From contig OZ245715.1 of NCBI GenBank assembly GCA_965226965.1, positions 3,472,001 to 3,536,000 on the forward strand: a stretch of 64,000 bases of DNA, read 5' to 3'. Below are positions 27,290 through 35,055 of this stretch, piece after piece. The position numbers were made by a program, and so were the translations under genes. The stretch comes from Endoryza foliicola (GTDB taxonomy: Bacteria > Bacteroidota > Bacteroidia > Chitinophagales > Chitinophagaceae). Each line of letters starts with the position of its first letter. Positions within the stretch are counted from its first letter, which is position 1. Below the pieces are notes generated by a model. The model searched no databases, was not told the origin of the DNA, and saw only the letters and a program-made list of their open reading frames with translations.

Positions 27290-28897
27290 ATGAGTCAACC
27301 CAAGCAACCCACCAATAACAGTGCGCTGAGCACCCTCGTTGTTGTGTTTTTTTTCTGGGGTTTTATTGCAGCTTCCAACAGTATTTTTATCCCATTTTGT
27401 AAGTCGCATTTCGAATTGAACCAATTTGAATCACAACTGATTGGTTCAGCGTTTTATGGTGCTTACTTTTTTGGTTCTTTGATTTTGTTTTTAGCTTCTA
27501 ACATTATCGGATTCGATATCGTTAACAAAATCGGTTATAAGAAAGGGATTATCTATGGCCTCTGGATTTCAGTTGCAGGTGCCTTACTAATAATTCCTTC
27601 AGCAAACATGAATTCATTCCCGGCCATTTTAGGATCCTTCTTTGTTGTAGCCTTGGGCTTTTCCTTGCAACAAACTTGCGCCCAACCATTTGCAGTAGCA
27701 TTGGGAGATCCTTCAACAGGTTCACATCGTTTGAATTTAGGTGGAAGTGTAAACTCATTGGGTACTACATTAGGACCCATCATTGTCAGCTATTTCTTAT
27801 TTGGAACAGTTAGCAGCAAAGCTGCGAATGTTACCGTTACCAATGTAAATACGCTTTATATGATCGTTGCGGCTGTATTTGCTGCTGTAGCCCTGTTTTT
27901 TCAATTCTCTAAAAAATTACCGGCAGGTCAAGATGATGCCAAAGTGGAGAAAGTTTCAAAAGCCTCCGGCTCTTTGATCTTCATGACCATCTTCTTGATC
28001 GGTGTAATCATTGCCGGTCAATATACCAGCATTTCTAAACTCAACTTATTAATCATCACTTTAGTGATGATCATCGCCATTTTGTTTGGCTCTAATATTA
28101 GTGCTAACAAAAACCCGGAAGGTTGGGGAGCTATGAAATACCCTCAGTTGATCTATGGCATGTTGGGTATTTTTGTATACGTTGGCGTTGAAGTAACCAT
28201 CGACAACAACTTCGGAGCTTTGTTGAAAACACCGGGCTATTTAACAGATGCCGGCTTGGATGAAAGTGAAATCTCTAAATACGTTTCCCTCTATTGGGGT
28301 AGTTTAATGATTGGTCGTTGGACTGGTGCGGTGAGCGTTTTTAATTTAAAAGGAACTGCCAAAACTATAGCAATGATCGTTGTGCCATTTGTTGCGTTAG
28401 CTATTGTTTTGTTTGTGAACAATCTTTATGGCAGCGACATTTCCGACCTTTATGGTTATGCAGCATGCGTAGCTATCGCAATTGCAGCCTTCTTCTTTGG
28501 TCAAGAGAAACCTGTTAAAACCTTGGTTACAGTATCATTGCTAGCAACGGTTGCGATGCTGATTGGTGTGTTTACAAATGGTATCATTTCAGTATATGCA
28601 TTTATGGCGGGTGGTTTGTGTTGCTCTGTAATGTGGCCTTGTATTTTCTCACTTGGTGTGAGTGGATTGGGTAAGTTTACCAGTCAAGGTTCTGCCTTCT
28701 TGATCATGATGATCTTAGGGGGTGCTATCATTCCACCATTGCAAGGATCTGTTGGTGATACTACACACGACATGCATCAATCTTATTTAATTGCTGCGGT
28801 TTGTTTCTTGTTCCTTGCTTGGTTAGGACTCAAATTAAGAAGTGTATTGAAGGCGCAAGGATTGGACTTCGACAATCAAATTGGAGGTGGACACTAA
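27290..28897 (+). CDS. Sugar transporter, FHS/FucP-like MFS, with extra membrane segments
   Basis: Major-facilitator protein of 536 residues. The N-terminal segment FFFWGFIAASNSIFIPFCK and the long first half resemble the fucose/glucose/galactose:H+ symporters (FHS family). Relatives are usually 410-440 residues. Here I count about 14-16 hydrophobic stretches, with additional ones around residues 225-275 and 365-420. The ATG at 27290 (MSQPKQ) is preferred; an in-frame GTG at 27212 would prepend a hydrophobic stretch. It precedes an ROK kinase gene, so import of a hexose for phosphorylation is likely. Confidence 0.85.
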   Translation: MSQPKQPTNNSALSTLVVVFFFWGFIAASNSIFIPFCKSHFELNQFESQLIGSAFYGAYFFGSLILFLASNIIGFDIVNKIGYKKGIIYGLWISVAGALLIIPSANMNSFPAILGSFFVVALGFSLQQTCAQPFAVALGDPSTGSHRLNLGGSVNSLGTTLGPIIVSYFLFGTVSSKAANVTVTNVNTLYMIVAAVFAAVALFFQFSKKLPAGQDDAKVEKVSKASGSLIFMTIFLIGVIIAGQYTSISKLNLLIITLVMIIAILFGSNISANKNPEGWGAMKYPQLIYGMLGIFVYVGVEVTIDNNFGALLKTPGYLTDAGLDESEISKYVSLYWGSLMIGRWTGAVSVFNLKGTAKTIAMIVVPFVALAIVLFVNNLYGSDISDLYGYAACVAIAIAAFFFGQEKPVKTLVTVSLLATVAMLIGVFTNGIISVYAFMAGGLCCSVMWPCIFSLGVSGLGKFTSQGSAFLIMMILGGAIIPPLQGSVGDTTHDMHQSYLIAAVCFLFLAWLGLKLRSVLKAQGLDFDNQIGGGH

Positions 28898-28922
28898 TTT
28901 ATTAATCAACTCATAAAACAGC

Positions 28923-28949
28923 TGCCCTCGGTTTTGCCGAGGGCATTTT
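28923..28949 (+). terminator. Terminator between transporter and ROK kinase
   Basis: Nine-base stem TGCCCTCGG / CCGAGGGCA, loop TTTTG, then TTTT. It lies just before the ROK start codon at 28956, so it may be leaky or act as an attenuator. Confidence 0.75.
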
Positions 28950-28955
28950 CAAGAC

Positions 28956-29930
28956 ATGGCAACAACTAATTCAGCACTAGAACCCTTAGCCATTGGAATC
29001 GATATTGGCGGCACCGGAACAAAGTTTGGGATCGTAGACAGAAATGGTAACGTACTCTTCTCAAGTGAAATCTCTACCAAGAAACACAAAGAAGTAGAAA
29101 CCTTTATCGATGAACTGTATGAAAGCTTTCTTCCCTTAATTGAAAAAGTAGGTGGTATTGGAAGAATCAAAGGCGTAGGTGTAGGCGCGCCCAACGGGAA
29201 TTTCTATACAGGAACTATTGAATATGCGCCCAATCTACCTTGGAAAGGAATTGTTCCGCTTGCTAAATTGATTGAAGATAAATTCCAGTTGCCTGTTACC
29301 CTTACCAATGACGCAAATGCCGCGGCAATTGGTGAAATGATGTACGGAGCAGCCAAAGGGATGAAAGATTTTATCATGATAACCTTGGGTACAGGTGTAG
29401 GAAGTGGTATTGTAGCGAATGGTCAACTCATTTATGGTCATGATGGATTTGCTGGCGAACTAGGACATACCATTGTAATACCGGATGGCCGTTTACACGA
29501 AGGGACCGGCAAGTATGGTTCTTTGGAAAGTTATGCTTCAGCAACCGGTGTTAGATTGACCGCTCTGGAAGTGTTAGAAAAAAGAAGCGAACCTTCTTTA
29601 TTAAGAGAAGTACCAACAGACAAAATAGATTCAAAAGCAGTTTTCGATGCTGCTATTCAAGGAGATAAAGTGGCCCTTGAGATATTTGAATATACCGGAA
29701 AAATTCTTGGATTGGCGCTTGCAAATGCCGTAATGTTCAGTAGTCCTGAAGCAATTATCTTGTTTGGGGGACTCACCAAAGCCGGTGATCTCATATTAAA
29801 ACCAACACGAGAACATATGGAAGCAAATTTGATTCAAGTGTTCCAGAATAAAGTAAAGATTCTGGTGAGTCACTTAAAAGAATCAGATGCTGCAATCCTA
29901 GGCGCCAGCGCTCTGGCATGGGATAAATAA
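28956..29930 (+). CDS. ROK-family sugar kinase without zinc cysteines
   Basis: ROK protein of 324 residues, probably a glucokinase: phosphate loop IGIDIGGTGTKFGIVD near residue 13, GAPNGN, the sugar site LTNDANAAAIGE with Asn-Asp, and ITLGTGVGSGIV. The metal motif of the family is GELGH followed by CxCGxxGCxE. Here GELGH is kept but the cysteine loop reads HEGTGKYGSLE, so all three cysteines are missing. It follows the FHS-type carrier after a hairpin, consistent with phosphorylating an imported hexose. Confidence 0.88.
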   Translation: MATTNSALEPLAIGIDIGGTGTKFGIVDRNGNVLFSSEISTKKHKEVETFIDELYESFLPLIEKVGGIGRIKGVGVGAPNGNFYTGTIEYAPNLPWKGIVPLAKLIEDKFQLPVTLTNDANAAAIGEMMYGAAKGMKDFIMITLGTGVGSGIVANGQLIYGHDGFAGELGHTIVIPDGRLHEGTGKYGSLESYASATGVRLTALEVLEKRSEPSLLREVPTDKIDSKAVFDAAIQGDKVALEIFEYTGKILGLALANAVMFSSPEAIILFGGLTKAGDLILKPTREHMEANLIQVFQNKVKILVSHLKESDAAILGASALAWDK

Positions 29931-29931
29931 T

Positions 29932-29970
29932 AAAAGAAAAACTCTCGTAAAAAGCGAGAGTTTTTTCTTT
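29932..29970. terminator. Bidirectional terminator
   Basis: Stem AAAACTCTCG / CGAGAGTTTT with loop TAAAAAG, A-run before and T-run after. It ends the ROK kinase gene and the convergent minus-strand gene. Confidence 0.9.
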
Positions 29971-30953
29971 TAATAAATTTGTGCCACGGCCACTGCTTTA
30001 ATCATTAGTACGGAAGGAACAGGCCGTTCTCCTTCTTTGTCGGATGGATGTATTGAATGTTTGCCATTAATGAGCATTGCCGAGCTGCCTCCTCCATCTA
30101 AATTAATGGCTTCTTTGCATTTCAATTCAACAAACAATTGAGCCAATTCCTCCAAACTGGCGCCACTCGCTTCTTTATTTCTCCCTTCTACTACTAAAAA
30201 AATCAACTTACCGGTTCTAGTATATCCTGCAGCGGTTCTCGGATGCAGTTCCTTTACTGAATTTACAAATAGCTGTTCTTCATTCGCAGTAATAAAAACT
30301 TTCCCTTTTTGAACAAGTACAGGTCCACCCCCAATAGCGGTTTCCATTCTCCACCATTGCCAATGTTCAAGCGTTTCGAGATCTTCGAAACTGGGGTCTG
30401 CATTGATGCCTTTGGCTTTTATTGGTTTTACCTCGAAAGACATGGGATATCTATTAACCGTATCCGTAAACACCCAACTTATAAAAGGGCGTTTTGATCT
30501 CGAAAAACCAAGAGCAGCTCTGGTTGGATAATAGAAAGAGTCGGTCATTTTACTTTTTACCGAGGGCTGATTGAAAGCCAATTGAACCCCTTTCTGCATT
30601 ACCAGGCTCAAATTTTGGAGGGTTTCTCTGTTAAAATAACCTCCGTTGATAATGATATACGGTTTCTCTTCTTTCTCAAAATATTCGGAAAGCTTGTAAG
30701 CACTACCACGCCCTACTTCGGCCGACACAGCAAGATTTGGGTCTTTTAAATTGATCTCAGCATAAAAGGCTTTGAAAGGCCTGCCGTTCAAAGAATCATT
30801 GGTTTTGAAAACACGAATAGAAGGCGGCAAGTATTGGAAACTATCGTTCTCCAATTGCCATCTCAATCGCGTTTGAGCAACTGCAATTTCAGAATTGAAA
30901 AGGCCAATGGAAAGAATTAAAACTGAAAATAAACGCATAAAAAAAGCAGGCAT
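29970..30953 (-). CDS. Exported phosphodiester glycosidase-domain protein (NAGPA-like)
   Basis: Protein of 327 residues with a signal peptide (MPAFFMRLFSVLILSIGLFN, then SEIAVAQ). Family signatures are YIIINGGYFN near residue 98 and EAINLDGGGSSAMLING near residue 288, together with RTAAGYTRTGKLIFLVVEGR. This is the phosphodiester glycosidase domain found in human NAGPA, where it removes GlcNAc from a phosphodiester. Bacterial members are thought to act on cell-wall or exopolysaccharide phosphodiesters. The substrate here is unknown. It lies 32 bases after lipA and is probably co-transcribed. Confidence 0.87.
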   Translation of the reverse strand: MPAFFMRLFSVLILSIGLFNSEIAVAQTRLRWQLENDSFQYLPPSIRVFKTNDSLNGRPFKAFYAEINLKDPNLAVSAEVGRGSAYKLSEYFEKEEKPYIIINGGYFNRETLQNLSLVMQKGVQLAFNQPSVKSKMTDSFYYPTRAALGFSRSKRPFISWVFTDTVNRYPMSFEVKPIKAKGINADPSFEDLETLEHWQWWRMETAIGGGPVLVQKGKVFITANEEQLFVNSVKELHPRTAAGYTRTGKLIFLVVEGRNKEASGASLEELAQLFVELKCKEAINLDGGGSSAMLINGKHSIHPSDKEGERPVPSVLMIKAVAVAQIY

Positions 30954-30985
30954 GAACCTGCTCTATGAAATTAAGTGGAATAAAC

Positions 30986-31921
30986 TTAGGAAACCATCAT
31001 TTCTTTTTCTTTTTTCCATGCTTCAATTCCGTAACCGGGAATCACATGACGTTCACTGTGGTAAGAAGAACGGACCAATGGACCACTTTCTACATAATCT
31101 AAACCTATTTGATATCCAATTTCACGGTATTCAGCGAATTCATTGGGGTGCACAAAGCGTTGTACCGGCAAATGCTTTTTAGTGGGTTGTAGGTATTGTC
31201 CAATGGTTACTACATCCACTCCTTGGGCTTTCAAATCATGCAAGGTTTGAATTACTTCCTCCTTTGTTTCGCCCAAGCCCAACATGATACCACTTTTAGT
31301 ACGCATGCCTCCGGCTTTCAATAACTTCAACACCTCCATGCTTCTCCAGTATTTGGCCTGAATCCTCACTTTTCTAGTTAAGCGTTCCACTGTTTCAATA
31401 TTGTGAGAAACAACTTCTGGAGCCGCATCGATGATTCTCTGAATGTTTTCTTGTTCTCCTTTGAAATCAGGAATCAAAGTTTCCAATGTTGTATCCGGAT
31501 TCAAGGCTTTTACAGCTTTGATTGTATTGTACCAAATAATACTTCCACCGTCTTTCACTTCATCCCTGTCTACAGAAGTGATCACCGCATGTTTTACTTT
31601 CATTAGGTGAATGGCTTCAGCCACTCGTTGGGGCTCATCCCAGTCAATAGGCTCAGGGCGACCTGTTGCAACAGCACAGAATCCGCAACTACGGGTGCAC
31701 ACATTTCCTAAAATCATGAATGTAGCGGTTCCTTCTCCCCAGCATTCGCCCATGTTGGGACAGTTCCCACTTTCACAGATTGTATGGAGTTTGTGAGTAT
31801 CTACTAATCCTCTCACGTGTTTATAACTTTCTCCAATCGGCAATTTTACTCGAAGCCAATCGGGCTTTTTTACGCGAGAATCTTGCTCTTTAATTCCAGA
31901 AATAACAGGTAATTCAGTCAT
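30986..31921 (-). CDS. lipA: Lipoyl synthase
   Basis: Radical-SAM enzyme of 311 residues inserting two sulfurs into protein-bound octanoate. The auxiliary-cluster motif CESGNCPNMGEC is near residue 49 and the radical-SAM motif CTRSCGFCAV near residue 76. The C-terminal RSSYHSERH supplies the conserved serine ligand. VGQYLQP-like IGQYLQPTKKHLPV is also typical. lipB is not in the window. A -7 element TAATTTTG precedes it at 31941-31948. Confidence 0.97.
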   Translation of the reverse strand: MTELPVISGIKEQDSRVKKPDWLRVKLPIGESYKHVRGLVDTHKLHTICESGNCPNMGECWGEGTATFMILGNVCTRSCGFCAVATGRPEPIDWDEPQRVAEAIHLMKVKHAVITSVDRDEVKDGGSIIWYNTIKAVKALNPDTTLETLIPDFKGEQENIQRIIDAAPEVVSHNIETVERLTRKVRIQAKYWRSMEVLKLLKAGGMRTKSGIMLGLGETKEEVIQTLHDLKAQGVDVVTIGQYLQPTKKHLPVQRFVHPNEFAEYREIGYQIGLDYVESGPLVRSSYHSERHVIPGYGIEAWKKEKEMMVS

Positions 31922-31940
31922 GATGATGTAAAGATAAGAA

Positions 31941-31948
31941 CAAAATTA
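31941..31948 (-). promoter_or_regulatory. -7 element of lipA
   Basis: Minus strand TAATTTTG, exact TANNTTTG, giving a leader of about 13 bases. It overlaps the T-rich tail of the upstream terminator hairpin; no -33 TTTG is seen because the hairpin occupies that place. Confidence 0.45.
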
Positions 31949-31972
31949 ACCTCGAAAAGTTTATTCGAGGTT
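31948..31972 (-). terminator. Terminator upstream of lipA
   Basis: Nine-base perfect stem AACCTCGAA / TTCGAGGTT with a seven-base loop, followed on the minus strand by TTAATTTTGTT. It ends the gene at 32008. Confidence 0.75.
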
Positions 31973-32007
31973 ACCTGTTTATAATAACTTGAATATCAAC
32001 TACTTGC

Positions 32008-32802
32008 TTACTTGCGACGACCAAAGAGGAAAGACATATAAGCAGTAAAAAACAACTGCTTTTGGTCCACATAAGCAACCTGCGAGATTTTTTGTGTGTA
32101 GTATTCCGCCGCCAAGCCTACTTCAATTGCGCTTACAGCTTCATTGAAACGTCCATAATCGAAGCGTAAGGCGCCTCTAACTTGAACGCCGGGCTTTATC
32201 TTCAAGTCTTTCCAACCGTAGGTAATACCAGCAGCGCCCCCAATGGCATAGTTGCTGTCAACAATTGTTGGGAAGGTGCTTTTGATTTCTTTTCCGTTTG
32301 CCAACACATTTACATAGTAAGGCTTCAACATTCCCAAGCTGAAACCACCGGTATAAATGCCGGAAACAGAGATACCGTTTCTATTTCCTTTTCCTCCGAT
32401 CCGTCTTTGTTGTCCGAAGCTAAATTTGGATTGATAGAAATTATTGGTTTTACCGAAGATGATACTTGAGAATCCAAAACCGTCGAACAAGGATATCTTT
32501 TTTTCTTTTGGATGTTTCTTTTCGTTAAAATCGAATTGAAACAAATTGGTTACTCTATTGCTTTTGAATTTGCCGAATTCATAAGAAATGCCATATCCAT
32601 CTGTAACCATTTTGAAGCCAAACACACTTTGCTTGTTGAATACCACTTCACCTTCCTCCTCTTGCTTCATCAACTTACTGATGCGCTCTCTCCTTTCGGC
32701 TTTTTTATCTTGCTTTGCCGTTGTTTGTTTTTGCGTTTGACCAATGGCCGAGCCGCTAAGTAGCGTTAACATCAAAACAGGAACAATATTCTTCACACGC
32801 AT
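32008..32802 (-). CDS. Exported protein of unknown function, possibly outer membrane
   Basis: Protein of 264 residues with a signal peptide (MRVKNIVPVLMLTLLSGSAIGQ). A lysine/glutamate-rich stretch (about 25-50) comes next, then alternating aromatic/polar segments such as GYGISYEFGKFKSNRVTNLFQFDF and ISQVAYVDQKQLFFTAYMSFLF. The pattern suggests a beta-rich, perhaps outer-membrane, protein. I do not recognise a family. It is transcribed divergently from the OsmC gene with 44 bases between the start codons and ends at a hairpin upstream of lipA. Confidence 0.75.
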   Translation of the reverse strand: MRVKNIVPVLMLTLLSGSAIGQTQKQTTAKQDKKAERRERISKLMKQEEEGEVVFNKQSVFGFKMVTDGYGISYEFGKFKSNRVTNLFQFDFNEKKHPKEKKISLFDGFGFSSIIFGKTNNFYQSKFSFGQQRRIGGKGNRNGISVSGIYTGGFSLGMLKPYYVNVLANGKEIKSTFPTIVDSNYAIGGAAGITYGWKDLKIKPGVQVRGALRFDYGRFNEAVSAIEVGLAAEYYTQKISQVAYVDQKQLFFTAYMSFLFGRRK

Positions 32803-32820
32803 AGATTTATATATTCAACG

Positions 32821-32828
32821 TAAATTTA
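32821..32828. promoter_or_regulatory. Shared palindromic -7-like element
   Basis: TAAATTTA reads the same on both strands and lies exactly 18 bases from each of the divergent start codons (32802 minus, 32847 plus). It differs from TANNTTTG only in the last base. Confidence 0.35.
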
Positions 32829-32846
32829 GGGCAAAAATCACGAATT

Positions 32847-33257
32847 ATGACTTCTACTGTAGTATACGAAGGAAATCTGAGAACCGTTTGTACCCATTTA
32901 TCGAGTGGAACCGAAATTTTAACCGATGCGCCTGTTGATAATAACGGAAAAGGAGAAAAATTCTCTCCAACCGATTTACTGGCAACCTCTCTTGGAGCCT
33001 GCGCATTGACGATCATGGGAATCAAGGCAAGAGACATGGGGGTCGATTTGGCAGGAACAGAGATCTCCGTAGAAAAGATCATGAAGGCAGATCCTAGACG
33101 TGTTGGAGGTATTAATTTAACATTTCATTTCCCGGCCGCTGCAACTTCCGACCCAAAAGAAAGAACCATTTTAGAGCGCTGCGCGCATACCTGTCCGGTT
33201 TTTTACAGCCTTCACCCCGATATTCAATTAAACATTCGTTTCAATTGGGATAAATAA
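32847..33257 (+). CDS. OsmC-family peroxidase-like protein
   Basis: OsmC/Ohr-fold protein of 136 residues. PTDLLATSLGACALTIMGIKAR holds the first conserved cysteine and CAHTCPVFYSLHP the second, the two residues that reduce organic hydroperoxides in Ohr and OsmC. The sequence is closer to the YhfA/OsmC-like general group than to Ohr, so hydroperoxide reduction is probable but not certain. Cytosolic. It precedes the asparaginase-like and methionine-sulfoxide-reductase genes on the same strand; together they may serve repair and redox stress. Confidence 0.88.
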   Translation: MTSTVVYEGNLRTVCTHLSSGTEILTDAPVDNNGKGEKFSPTDLLATSLGACALTIMGIKARDMGVDLAGTEISVEKIMKADPRRVGGINLTFHFPAAATSDPKERTILERCAHTCPVFYSLHPDIQLNIRFNWDK

Positions 33258-33317
33258 CACGAACAAGTATTAGTTTTTGCTGCTAAAATTGTAAGTTTAC
33301 AGCCCAAACCGACTCAC

Positions 33318-33806
33318 ATGGCCATAAGAATATTTGTAACCGGAGGAACCTTCGATAAGGAGTATAATGAACTCACCGGTGAGCTTTTCTTCAAGGAAAC
33401 CCACCTTCCTGAAATGCTCAAACGAAGCAGAAGTTCTTTAGACGTAACCGTTCGAACCTTGATGATGATCGACAGTTTGCACATGACGGAAGAGGACCGA
33501 GATTTGATTGTTCATCAATGTAGAAATGCGTCTGAAGATAAAATCATCATTACACATGGTACCGATACCATGAGCTATACAGCGCAAGTATTGGCAGAGA
33601 AAGTTCCGGGCAAAACAATCGTTATTACAGGTGCCATGATCCCCTATAAATTTGGTAGCTCCGACGGGTTCTTCAATTTGGGCAGTGCATTGGCTTTCGT
33701 GCAAACACTTCCGCCGGGAGTGTATGTGGCGATGAATGGAAAAGCCTTCAATTGGGACAATGTTCGAAAAAACAAACAAACAGGCATATTCGAAGAAACA
33801 AAATAA
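33318..33806 (+). CDS. Half-length asparaginase-domain protein
   Basis: Protein of 162 residues matching only the N-terminal domain of L-asparaginase, which is normally about 330. Both catalytic threonine motifs are present: VTGGTFDKEY at residues 7-16 and ITHGTDTMSYTA near residue 78. ITGAMIPYKFGSSDGFFNLG follows. The C-terminal domain, which completes the active site of a neighbouring subunit, is absent, and the stop is followed after one base by the next start, so this is not an obvious frameshift. Asparaginase activity is therefore uncertain. A short form is known as a family of its own. It is tightly coupled to the GAF-domain gene. Confidence 0.85.
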   Translation: MAIRIFVTGGTFDKEYNELTGELFFKETHLPEMLKRSRSSLDVTVRTLMMIDSLHMTEEDRDLIVHQCRNASEDKIIITHGTDTMSYTAQVLAEKVPGKTIVITGAMIPYKFGSSDGFFNLGSALAFVQTLPPGVYVAMNGKAFNWDNVRKNKQTGIFEETK

Positions 33807-33807
33807 A

Positions 33808-34281
33808 ATGGCAGAAGATTTAACCATTATAAAAGGAACCAAAGAAGAACAGTATCAAGCTTTGATACCTCAAATCAAAGGATTGCTGGAAGGTGAAACC
33901 GATCTGATTGCCAACCTAGCCAATATTTGCGGCGCCTTGAAAGAGCAATTCAATTGGTTTTGGGTAGGTTTCTATTTGGTGAAAAACGGAGAGTTAGTGC
34001 TGGCTCCATTTCAAGGACCGGTAGCTTGTACCAGAATCAGGAAAGGCCGAGGTGTATGTGGTTCAAGTTGGGAACAAGCAAAAACACTGATTGTACCCGA
34101 TGTTGAAAAATTCCCAGGACATATCGCCTGTTCCAGTCTTTCAAAATCAGAAATTGTTGTACCGATGTTTCATAAAGGTGAAGTAGTGGGAGTACTAGAT
34201 GTAGACAGTGATCAACTCGACAGTTTCGATACAACCGATCAGAAATACCTTGAGGAAATCCTTCGTTTCCTTTCCTATTAA
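33808..34281 (+). CDS. Free methionine-(R)-sulfoxide reductase (GAF domain)
   Basis: GAF-domain protein of 158 residues. Cys74, Cys84 and Cys108, in ACTRIRKGRGVCGSS and HIACSS, have the spacing of the three catalytic cysteines of fRMsr (84, 94, 118 in the E. coli and yeast enzymes), which reduces free methionine-R-sulfoxide with thioredoxin. NWFWVGFYLV and GVLDVDSDQLDSFD are also family-typical. The ATG at 33808 lies one base after the upstream stop. An in-frame start inside the upstream gene is not needed. Confidence 0.9.
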   Translation: MAEDLTIIKGTKEEQYQALIPQIKGLLEGETDLIANLANICGALKEQFNWFWVGFYLVKNGELVLAPFQGPVACTRIRKGRGVCGSSWEQAKTLIVPDVEKFPGHIACSSLSKSEIVVPMFHKGEVVGVLDVDSDQLDSFDTTDQKYLEEILRFLSY

Positions 34282-34368
34282 AAACCTATCCGCTTTATCC
34301 TATACATTAGTTTGAAATAGTGAGTGCACATATGCGTTTTCTATCCTAAAACTTAAATACAACTCAAC

Positions 34369-34980
34369 ATGAAATCAAAACAACTGCTCGCGATCGGCAG
34401 TGTAGCTGCTTGCTTATTTACATTGGTTCGCTGCTCCGAACCATCAGAAAAAAACACTTCAACTGCAGAAACAGAAAAAGCTGTGGTGAAAGAAGATGTT
34501 TTAGACAAAGGCAAATACCTTTTGGCTATAGGCGGCTGTAACGATTGTCATACACCAAAAGTAATGACGCCTCAAGGCCCCATGCTAGACACTACGAAAA
34601 TTATGTCGGGCCATCCAGCAGGCTCTCCTCTTCCTGAAATTACGTACGATGCCACCAAACCCGGTAACTGGGTTTTGATAAGTGGTACACTTACTGCTGC
34701 AGTTGGTCCTTGGGGTATGTCTTATGCAGCTAACCTAACGCCAGATTCAACAACCGGCATTGGTAGCTGGACTGTTGAAAATTTCATCGGCGCCATTAGA
34801 AAAGGGAAACACTTGGGCCAAGACGGTGGTCGCCCACTTCTGCCTCCTATGCCTTGGCAAAGCATTGCACAATGGAAAGATGAAGATCTCACCGCACTGT
34901 TTACCTATTTGAAAACATTACCCGCTATCAGCAATGCAGTACCGGCACCCGTTCCGCCAACTGCTTTGATGAAAAAGTAA
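34369..34980 (+). CDS. Lipoprotein cytochrome c (dehydrogenase-subunit type)
   Basis: Protein of 203 residues with a lipoprotein signal (LVRC, Cys22), then a Ser/Thr/Glu-rich linker. One haem-binding CNDCH sits near residue 57 and a distal methionine region PPMPW near residue 163. The stretch ANLTPDSTTGIGSWT followed by a RKGKHLGQDGGRPLLPPMPW-like sequence is typical of cytochromes that serve as third subunits of membrane sugar, alcohol and aldehyde dehydrogenases. It may accept electrons from the IorAB-type enzyme at 36.8-39.5 kb, though that pair is on the other strand. A strong terminator follows. Confidence 0.87.
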   Translation: MKSKQLLAIGSVAACLFTLVRCSEPSEKNTSTAETEKAVVKEDVLDKGKYLLAIGGCNDCHTPKVMTPQGPMLDTTKIMSGHPAGSPLPEITYDATKPGNWVLISGTLTAAVGPWGMSYAANLTPDSTTGIGSWTVENFIGAIRKGKHLGQDGGRPLLPPMPWQSIAQWKDEDLTALFTYLKTLPAISNAVPAPVPPTALMKK

Positions 34981-34998
34981 ACCATCATATTGATAACA

Positions 34999-35040
34999 AA
35001 AACAATGGGTTGTTTTCAAATGAAGTCAACCCATTGTTTT
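34999..35040 (+). terminator. Terminator after the cytochrome gene
   Basis: Perfect 14-base stem AAAACAATGGGTTG / CAACCCATTGTTTT with a 14-base loop. It ends 15 bases before the next start codon at 35056. Confidence 0.85.
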
Positions 35041-35055
35041 AATGAACTATTCTCC

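Noticed and set aside
34990..35055. Longer start for the amidohydrolase
   Set aside because: It would begin inside the terminator hairpin and hide the signal peptide that begins at 35056.
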